From Xylanibacter rodentium (GTDB lineage Bacteria; Bacteroidota; Bacteroidia; Bacteroidales; Bacteroidaceae), in contig NZ_JABKKE010000009.1 in assembly GCF_013166575.1 (NCBI RefSeq), positions 1-64,000 on the forward strand: a stretch of DNA of 64,000 bases. The letters run 5' to 3'. The translations under genes and the position numbers were made by a program. The notes below the pieces were generated by a model that searched no databases, was not told where the DNA came from, and worked only from the letters and a program-made list of their open reading frames with translations. Position 1 is the first letter of the stretch, and each line of letters starts with the position of its first letter. Positions 58,953 to 64,000 of the stretch are shown here, one piece after another.

Positions 58953-58993
58953 CTAAAATTCCTTGCGGTAAACAATATCGCAAGGAATTTTAG
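58953..58993. terminator. Intrinsic terminator, 15-bp stem
   Basis: CTAAAATTCCTTGCG (58953-58967) pairs exactly with CGCAAGGAATTTTAG (58979-58993), loop of 11. Confidence 0.85.
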
Positions 58994-59015
58994 CGTCTAA
59001 TACAAATTAACACAT

Positions 59016-59023
59016 TACCTTTG
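59016..59023 (+). promoter_or_regulatory. -7 element TACCTTTG of the right cargo gene
   Basis: Exact TAnnTTTG 17 bp before ATG 59041; a near-identical position to that of the left cargo gene. Confidence 0.65.
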
Positions 59024-59040
59024 CGAGTAAAATTTGTAAA

Positions 59041-60024
59041 ATGAAAGAAGCGAAAGAAATATACTTTTTGCCTGTTGAACAGCTATCTGATGATGCTATT
59101 CAATGTATTGAAAAAGTTTTTGAACTGTTAGATGCGATAAAAGACGATTGCAATATCAATAACTTTTCTCGTCGATTTACATTCATAAGGGAAGGAAAAG
59201 CTATTAGCGATGTTGCGGAAATAAAAAAAGATAGCAATGGATTAAATCATATCTATATCAACGAAAACTTTTGTCAGTATTTATGGTCTGTATGTATTTA
59301 TCTTAATGCCTATTTTGAGAATGTCATACATATTCCAATAATGGATGCTGTCGGCATAAACAAATATGGTTATAAACCCAATATGGTTGATGTAGAGTAT
59401 GCTAATGATTGCTTTTTTAGAGGACGGCAATTATTGCATAACTTCAATAGGGATGCTTATTGGGTAACACCCAACATCTGTAATCCCCAGCAATTTGAAA
59501 ATATTATAAGTCACACAAATGGTGTATATTGTGCTGCGATAGCATTTATATATGCCCACGAATTTTCACATAATTATTTAGGTCATACACAAATACAACA
59601 GACATTTTCCCATACTATAGATGATGAAATTGCCGCAGATGATACGGCAATTAGTTTTATTCAAACTGAATATGATTCTGCATGGGGAAATACATATAAG
59701 GCAGGGGTCGCAACTGTATTAGCAGCCATTTTATTGATGGGCGAAGATTCTATTTCTGGTGGTGGAACTCATCCGGATATGGATGTCCGAATAGAAAATT
59801 TGGTTACTAAACTGGAATTACATGAAATGGATCCACTTTGGGGCTACTTAGGTGTTGCATTAAGATTATGGTTGCTGGTATTTGGTGGTTTATCCATCGA
59901 AGAGGATATACAACAGCCCGGTTTTGGCTCATATAAGGAGATTTATTTATTTTATATGGAAAAGTTGAAAACCGTTAGACAACAACGTTATCCCAAAATT
60001 GTAAAACCTGATTGGGATATATAG
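59041..60024 (+). CDS. Lit-like (U49-type) HExxH metalloprotease, candidate abortive-infection protein
   Basis: 327 residues, AT-rich. The zinc motif is YAHEFSHNYLGH (HEFSH about 173-177), and DDEIAADDTA 18-27 residues later supplies a probable third ligand, Glu 196. The spacing and the E-x-x-A-D segment resemble peptidase U49 (Lit), which in E. coli K-12 cleaves EF-Tu when T4 infects. A hydrophobic segment (VATVLAAILLMG) follows. Own promoter upstream and terminator downstream; it occupies the same slot as the HEPN-like gene in the other arm. Confidence 0.75.
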   Translation: MKEAKEIYFLPVEQLSDDAIQCIEKVFELLDAIKDDCNINNFSRRFTFIREGKAISDVAEIKKDSNGLNHIYINENFCQYLWSVCIYLNAYFENVIHIPIMDAVGINKYGYKPNMVDVEYANDCFFRGRQLLHNFNRDAYWVTPNICNPQQFENIISHTNGVYCAAIAFIYAHEFSHNYLGHTQIQQTFSHTIDDEIAADDTAISFIQTEYDSAWGNTYKAGVATVLAAILLMGEDSISGGGTHPDMDVRIENLVTKLELHEMDPLWGYLGVALRLWLLVFGGLSIEEDIQQPGFGSYKEIYLFYMEKLKTVRQQRYPKIVKPDWDI

Positions 60025-60033
60025 CTAAATTAA

Positions 60034-60067
60034 AAAATCCGATGAAGCTGCAACTTCATCGGATTTT
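60034..60067. terminator. Bidirectional terminator, 14-bp stem
   Basis: AAAATCCGATGAAG pairs with CTTCATCGGATTTT around CTGCAA. It separates the protease gene from the convergent 73-residue gene. Confidence 0.88.
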
Positions 60068-60074
60068 CCGCTTT

Positions 60075-60296
60075 TCATACATTCGGGATTTTGCCTTTGC
60101 CGATTACCTCACCGTCCCTGCAATGCTCTATGATGCCGGGCGAAAATCCCATCTCCCCGATTGCGATGTGCCGGATATACTCCGCATATTCCTGACCTTG
60201 AAAATTCCTCCCCGTGAGGTTTTTGAAAATCATCCTTATGCTTGTCCCGTCATCGCTGTGCAGGATGATTTTTCCGTTCTGTCTGATTTCTTCCAT
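60075..60296 (-). CDS. Hypothetical small protein in the right cargo slot
   Basis: 73 residues: GKIILHSDDGTSIRMIFKNL, YAEYIRHIAIGEMGFSPG. Not present in the left arm; it lies inside the non-shared segment. Convergent with the protease gene. It could be a partner or inhibitor, or an unrelated gene; no family recognised. Confidence 0.6.
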   Translation of the reverse strand: MEEIRQNGKIILHSDDGTSIRMIFKNLTGRNFQGQEYAEYIRHIAIGEMGFSPGIIEHCRDGEVIGKGKIPNV

Positions 60297-60413
60297 GATT
60301 GAAACTTGTTTTTGTGAATACTATCGTAGATTGGGGCAGCGGTTTCTTTGCTACTTTCTTTGTCCGCCATCATGCTCACCGAAAGAAAGTAGGGCGGCTT
60401 TCGCCGCCGCCAC

Positions 60414-60722
60414 TCAAAAACGGGTGTAGAGTCCCGTTACCATCGTGAACATTTCTTCCAGCATATCGCAGTATATGCCATCGTGCGTTGCAATGTCCTT
60501 TGTCTTGCACTCGAATGTCTTTTTACTGAACGTCTTGCGGTAGAAACGCATATTGTAGAGGTCTAATCCTGCATCGTAGATGATGTCAAGGCGGTTCGCG
60601 CTTGTCTTGTTCCTCGCAAGGCTCATGCGCAAGCCGTTTCCCATGTCTATGAAGTCCTTGCTTCCCGTCATGGCGGCAAAGCGTCTGCCGCCTATCTGCT
60701 GTAAAATCGTCTTTGCTATCAT
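60414..60722 (-). CDS. Conserved small conjugative-element protein (right arm)
   Basis: 102 residues, differing from the 53461-53769 product at only a few positions by eye (LEQ/LQQ, GGAD/AGLD). First shared gene beyond the right cargo slot. Function unknown. Confidence 0.78.
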   Translation of the reverse strand: MIAKTILQQIGGRRFAAMTGSKDFIDMGNGLRMSLARNKTSANRLDIIYDAGLDLYNMRFYRKTFSKKTFECKTKDIATHDGIYCDMLEEMFTMVTGLYTRF

Positions 60723-60767
60723 GCTTTTCTTGGTTTTAGGTTGGCGGTGCGGACACCGCCAACTTGT

Positions 60768-61013
60768 TCAACATTCTGTTATCTCGGCAATGGGTGTGTT
60801 TCGTTTCAACCATTCCATCAGGCACTCCATATTGTACTCGCTTGTGATGACTGCCGTATGGCTGTCAATGGCGGTAAACCTGCTACTTTCATAGTCATCT
60901 ATCCACTTTTTTAGGGTATCAACTCCCCACGCTTCGGCATCGTCAAAGATGCCGTCCAATACTTTGATAGGCTCGCTGAACTTCACTATCAGCGTTTGGT
61001 AGGCTGCGTTCAT
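60768..61013 (-). CDS. Conserved small conjugative-element protein (right arm)
   Basis: 81 residues, homologue of 53159-53407 with several substitutions (ITELDG/IKVLDG, KGWLED/KKWIDD). Overlaps the DUF3873 stop by 4 bp as in the left arm. Confidence 0.75.
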   Translation of the reverse strand: MNAAYQTLIVKFSEPIKVLDGIFDDAEAWGVDTLKKWIDDYESSRFTAIDSHTAVITSEYNMECLMEWLKRNTPIAEITEC

Positions 61014-61243
61014 CGTCTGTCCTCCTTTCCTCCCTTTGCCGTGAGCCACTTGTCCCGTGCGGCTCGGCACTCGTCCAACGTGGGTTTGACACAAGAGAAC
61101 AACTCTCCGTTTGTGGGATGGCGGTAGTCGTACTGCACAAGTGTCCGCTTGCGTCTGCCGATACCTAATTGGAAACGCTCGTATTTCTCCGTACCTGCTT
61201 CGGTGCAGGTGCTTATTCCGTTGATGGTCATTCGTGTTGCCAT
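61010..61243 (-). CDS. DUF3873 family protein (right arm)
   Basis: 77 residues, MATRMTINGISTCTEAGTEK start; homologue of 52932-53162 with one extra residue (RHPTNGE against RHTDGE). Confidence 0.88.
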   Translation of the reverse strand: MATRMTINGISTCTEAGTEKYERFQLGIGRRKRTLVQYDYRHPTNGELFSCVKPTLDECRAARDKWLTAKGGKEDRR

Positions 61244-61263
61244 AATCGTTGATTTTAGAGTGG

Positions 61264-61521
61264 TTAAAAATGTACTGACAAAACTCTGTTGCGCATCACC
61301 ATTTCGGGGTCACTCGTATAGCGTTGGTGCAGGTAGAAATGGTGGGAGCCGAAGCCGTAAAGGAAAAACCTGTCAAGTTCGTGCTTCTCGGCAAAGTCCT
61401 TGACGCTTGCCCTTAACTGCTCCTCACTCGTTGCCAGAGTGAGGAGGTTTACAAATTCAAGGAACATTGTGGGGATTTTATCGTCCCACAGACAAATCAT
61501 GCTTTCAATTCTTACTTCCAT
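61264..61521 (-). CDS. Conserved small conjugative-element protein (right arm)
   Basis: 85 residues, same length as its left-arm homologue at 52656-52913, with scattered changes (CQSEGQ/ATSEEQ, FFHYGF/FFLYGF). Confidence 0.75.
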   Translation of the reverse strand: MEVRIESMICLWDDKIPTMFLEFVNLLTLATSEEQLRASVKDFAEKHELDRFFLYGFGSHHFYLHQRYTSDPEMVMRNRVLSVHF

Positions 61522-61545
61522 ACTATTGGGTATTATAGGTTTATA

Positions 61546-62829
61546 CTATGCCGCTTCCATCCGTTGGCGGATAAGGTTCACGTTGCTGTTCACAAGGTTT
61601 ACAATGCGGTCGTGGTATTCGGTGTTCTCGTTGCATAAGCCACGGCACTGCACCACCTCCAAAGTTTTCAGTGATACCTCTATCGTTTCTATGCGTCTGC
61701 CGTCAATGGTCGCTGAAAGGATAAGGGAATTTTCCCGATTGTGGTAGCCACCCACGCAATGGTGCATCATACGTCCTTCCTCTATCATTTCCTCCACGCT
61801 CTCTATGACCTTGATACGGATAAGGTTGTCGGAGAACACAAGTCCGAAGAAGATACCTTTGGCTTTTAGATAGTTCCTCTCGTCCTCAATCGCCTTTTGC
61901 CGTTGCTGTTCCGTCCGCTCACGTTCCCTTTGTCGGTTACGCTTCGCCACCAACTTGTCGTGTTCGGCTTTGAGGTCGGCAGGGCAAACGTACTTCGGGC
62001 TGTTCGTGTCCTTGCCGAAATGACGCAGGAGGTCTATCGTGTCACGCCACATAGAGCCGTTGGCAATGGTGTAGCCATTTCGGATACATATCTTCAAGGA
62101 TGCCCAATACTCTACGATATTGAAAGAGTGGTATATATAGTAACGCAACATGGGATATTGCCCTGCCTTCAACAGCGTTTCGGCTCGGCAGTCGGAAAGT
62201 ATGGCTTTGAAAAGGTCGTAAGGCAGGATGTTGTGATAATCACCCTTGAAGCCGTTGCGTTTCACTTCGGGTATGAAACGCTGTCGGGGGTAGGTGCATA
62301 CCGGATTTATGTCGTATGCCCGAAATTCTCCATTCTTGCGTACCTCCATGTCGCTGTATTCATTCCATAGGTCGTAATAGAACAAGGACATGCCACGCAA
62401 TCGGGCAACGGTCGTTGTCTTGCCGTCGGGGGCAATCCACCTCTGCACCACTTCAAAGATGGAATATTCGGCTGGCTGCCCTGCCTTGTATCGTGACTTG
62501 ACGGAAAAGAAGCGTATCACTTGGTATTGCTTGCAGGTGGTGACGATGGAGAAATACTCCATATCGCTGAAAACACTCTTTCGGGTGCGTAATGTTTCCA
62601 ACTCCATGCCGCAACGGGGGCAGGTGCATCCGCAAATGGTATCTGCAAGGTCGTGGTCGCTTTTCCACGAATGTCCGCACTCGGTGCAGATGTTCGTGCC
62701 GTCTGCCCTTTTGATGGCGTAATGCTTGAAGCAATGGCGGAAAGCGTATGCCCTTTGTTCTTCGGTCAATCTCGGTAGTCGCTTGCTCAAACGTGCGACT
62801 TCCTGCTGTATGCGTGTTCTCGGTTTCAT
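61546..62829 (-). CDS. PcfJ-like protein (right arm)
   Basis: 427 residues, same length as the left copy and colinear throughout. Cysteines of the zinc-ribbon-like part (CTECGHSW, CGCTCPRCGMELE) and the MMHHCVGGYHNR box are kept. Substitutions are spread over the whole length, so the two copies are homologous but separately evolved, not a fresh duplication. Confidence 0.88.
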   Translation of the reverse strand: MKPRTRIQQEVARLSKRLPRLTEEQRAYAFRHCFKHYAIKRADGTNICTECGHSWKSDHDLADTICGCTCPRCGMELETLRTRKSVFSDMEYFSIVTTCKQYQVIRFFSVKSRYKAGQPAEYSIFEVVQRWIAPDGKTTTVARLRGMSLFYYDLWNEYSDMEVRKNGEFRAYDINPVCTYPRQRFIPEVKRNGFKGDYHNILPYDLFKAILSDCRAETLLKAGQYPMLRYYIYHSFNIVEYWASLKICIRNGYTIANGSMWRDTIDLLRHFGKDTNSPKYVCPADLKAEHDKLVAKRNRQRERERTEQQRQKAIEDERNYLKAKGIFFGLVFSDNLIRIKVIESVEEMIEEGRMMHHCVGGYHNRENSLILSATIDGRRIETIEVSLKTLEVVQCRGLCNENTEYHDRIVNLVNSNVNLIRQRMEAA

Positions 62830-62831
62830 AA

Positions 62832-63242
62832 TCAGAAGTCAAATAGTGATGGTTCAACTTTGGTTTCTTTCTTCGCTGTTGGCTTGTTGCGGTTCTGCAA
62901 CTTGCGGAGTTCCTCGTCTTGGTATTGTCGGATAGCGTTCTGCCGTGCTTCCGCCTTTTCCTCCGCTGTGAGTTCCACCACATGGTTCACGGCTACCTTG
63001 CATTGGATAGGTTCGCCCACCTCTACCTCGTTCTCGTCATAGTAGTGGACGGCTTGTCCGTATATCTCTCCGTCCGTGAAGCCGTTGCAACCGCTTTTCT
63101 GCACATAGTTCAGAATGTAGGTCACGCAATCGTCTATGTTCTTGGCTGGGTTGCGGTAGTTCTTCGCAAAGAGCGCATCTTCGGCTGCACGCTGCTCCAA
63201 GTACATCTGTATCGTTCTTTTGAAATGTTCTGTTCCTTTCAT
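62832..63242 (-). CDS. PcfK-like protein (right arm)
   Basis: 136 residues, nearly identical to the left copy up to residue 120, then diverging at the C-terminus (RNKPTAKKETKVEPSLFDF). Stops 3 bp before the PcfJ-like start. Confidence 0.88.
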   Translation of the reverse strand: MKGTEHFKRTIQMYLEQRAAEDALFAKNYRNPAKNIDDCVTYILNYVQKSGCNGFTDGEIYGQAVHYYDENEVEVGEPIQCKVAVNHVVELTAEEKAEARQNAIRQYQDEELRKLQNRNKPTAKKETKVEPSLFDF

Positions 63243-63257
63243 ATCGCTGTCGTTTTA

Positions 63258-63854
63258 TCAGTTATACATTTTTCCGTTTCCCAAAAACTCGTAGTCGTTG
63301 GCTGCGCAACTCTCCTCGAAACTCTCCTCGCTGCACTGAAATTCCATATCGTCACGGCACGACTTGAAGAAGCTGTTAAGGCACTTGTCCATAAGGTCGT
63401 ACAGAGTGGTTCGGGTATCGGGGGCTTTCAGAAAGTCGTAGATGGGTCGCAGGATGTCCTCGTCTGCGCAATAGCCTGTCAGTACGCAACAATTATCCGT
63501 GAATACACGGCTTTTGCGCCTTTTCTTGTAATTGCCTTTTAGGTAGTAGGTTCTCGGCTTGAATAGGGTATGCCAATAGTTATTGACGATGTATTTCAGA
63601 AGCCGTATGCCGCAGAGTTCCTCTTCCTCTCCGCTGTAACGTGAGGTGAAGCGGTAGGAATAACGGCACGTGTCGTAACTCCAATCGTTAACTTTGACCT
63701 TGAACACACTTTCAAATGCTTCCAGCGTGTTGCGGTTGTCACTGTCCCATCCGTATTCAAAGGTGTGCAGCCATTCGCTGTATGCGGTTTCTCTCGCTGC
63801 TACGGAGAGTTCGGCTAATTGGAAAAGGTCGTATGTCCTTGTTATCGTTCTCAT
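63258..63854 (-). CDS. Conjugative-element protein absent from the left arm
   Basis: 198 residues: YDLFQLAELSVAARETAYSE, LHTFEYGWDSDNRNTLEAFE, NDWSYDTCRYSYRFTSRYSG. Resembles small conserved proteins of Bacteroidales conjugative transposons with an antirestriction-like size, but no family recognised. Its absence from the left arm shows an insertion or deletion between the arms. Confidence 0.7.
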   Translation of the reverse strand: MRTITRTYDLFQLAELSVAARETAYSEWLHTFEYGWDSDNRNTLEAFESVFKVKVNDWSYDTCRYSYRFTSRYSGEEEELCGIRLLKYIVNNYWHTLFKPRTYYLKGNYKKRRKSRVFTDNCCVLTGYCADEDILRPIYDFLKAPDTRTTLYDLMDKCLNSFFKSCRDDMEFQCSEESFEESCAANDYEFLGNGKMYN

Positions 63855-63866
63855 ATCGCTGTCGTT

Positions 63867-64000
63867 TTAGATGGTCTGTTTCAGTATCTCTCTCCAATAG
63901 GTCGGCTCCACCTCGCTCAAAAGGAAGTCTGTAAAGTCCCTCCGTGCGTCCTTGTTCAGTTCTCGGTAGAGTTCACGGAACACGGATATGTTGCCGTTGG
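63867..64000 (-). CDS. Conserved small conjugative-element protein (right arm), start outside window
   Basis: The last 43 codons are visible (reading FRELYRELNKDARRDFTDFL to ILKQTI); homologue of 50698-50919. The N-terminus lies beyond the window end. Confidence 0.75.
   Translation of the reverse strand, partial: NGNISVFRELYRELNKDARRDFTDFLLSEVEPTYWREILKQTI

Larger units (their letters stand above)
50698..64000. repeat. Large imperfect inverted repeat of conjugative-element genes
   Basis: Left arm about 50698-53880 and 54728-54934; right arm about 58741-58947 and 60325-64000 (continuing outside). Gene order mirrors exactly except for the 198-residue gene and the cargo slot. The RIT element occupies the centre. 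Confidence 0.85.

Noticed and set aside
57388..58983. 531-residue version of RIT recombinase 1
   Set aside because: The extra N-terminus translates the terminal inverted repeat and the antisense of the lysozyme fragment; ATG 58608 begins the real protein.
50698..63854. Recent exact duplication of the PcfJ/PcfK block
   Set aside because: Homologues carry many scattered substitutions, and one gene is present in the right arm only; two related elements fit better.

Overview
The window is Bacteroidales DNA (Bacteroides, Prevotella or Muribaculaceae type). Promoters follow the Bacteroidetes TTTG / TAnnTTTG form, Shine-Dalgarno sequences are scarce, and the mobile genes are CTnDOT-family (DUF3945, TopB, PcfJ/PcfK, DUF3873, three recombinases in trio). 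There are four regions.

(1) 1-5815: one end of a CTnDOT-like conjugative element. It carries the 3' part of a tyrosine integrase, a RhuM-like gene, four small helix-turn-helix proteins (one with a 69-bp in-frame tandem duplication), a DUF3945 gene and a topoisomerase III gene cut short by the prophage.

(2) about 5812-42460: an almost complete Mu-like transposable prophage. Repeated transposase-site-like motifs (GAAAACGAAACGAGCA) occur in inverted orientation at both ends. The early region holds a repressor, an operator region, MuA and MuB transposition genes, and GemA/DUF3164-type genes. Head genes lie on the minus strand (terminase, portal, gp36, a MuF protein with a papain-like toxin tail and a frameshift, gpG, gp37). 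On the plus strand are an initiator-like tRNA, protease/scaffold, capsid, lysis genes, sheath, tube, a chaperone pair with an A AAA AAC slippery site, tape measure, baseplate and fibres. The fibre end carries a diversity-generating retroelement: a target gene whose variable repeat differs from the template repeat at 17 positions, all template adenines, plus a reverse transcriptase with the DGR-type SQ motif. A Dam-like methylase closes the phage.

(3) about 42461-49460: chromosome, with dxs, an acyltransferase-3 family membrane protein, a small exported protein and a Pit-family phosphate transporter, separated by hairpins and short repeats.

(4) about 49460-64000: a second mobile region. A densely folded non-coding stretch precedes a PcfK/PcfJ/DUF3873 gene block on the plus strand. 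The same block returns in inverted orientation at the right. Between them lies a 3.8-kb element with three overlapping tyrosine recombinase genes and perfect 95-bp terminal inverted repeats, abutting the same codon of two separate lysozyme gene fragments. Each arm has a different AT-rich cargo cassette at the same place: a HEPN-like protein on the left and a Lit-like HExxH metalloprotease on the right, each with its own promoter and terminator. This looks like a swappable defence-gene slot in two related conjugative elements joined through the recombinase element.
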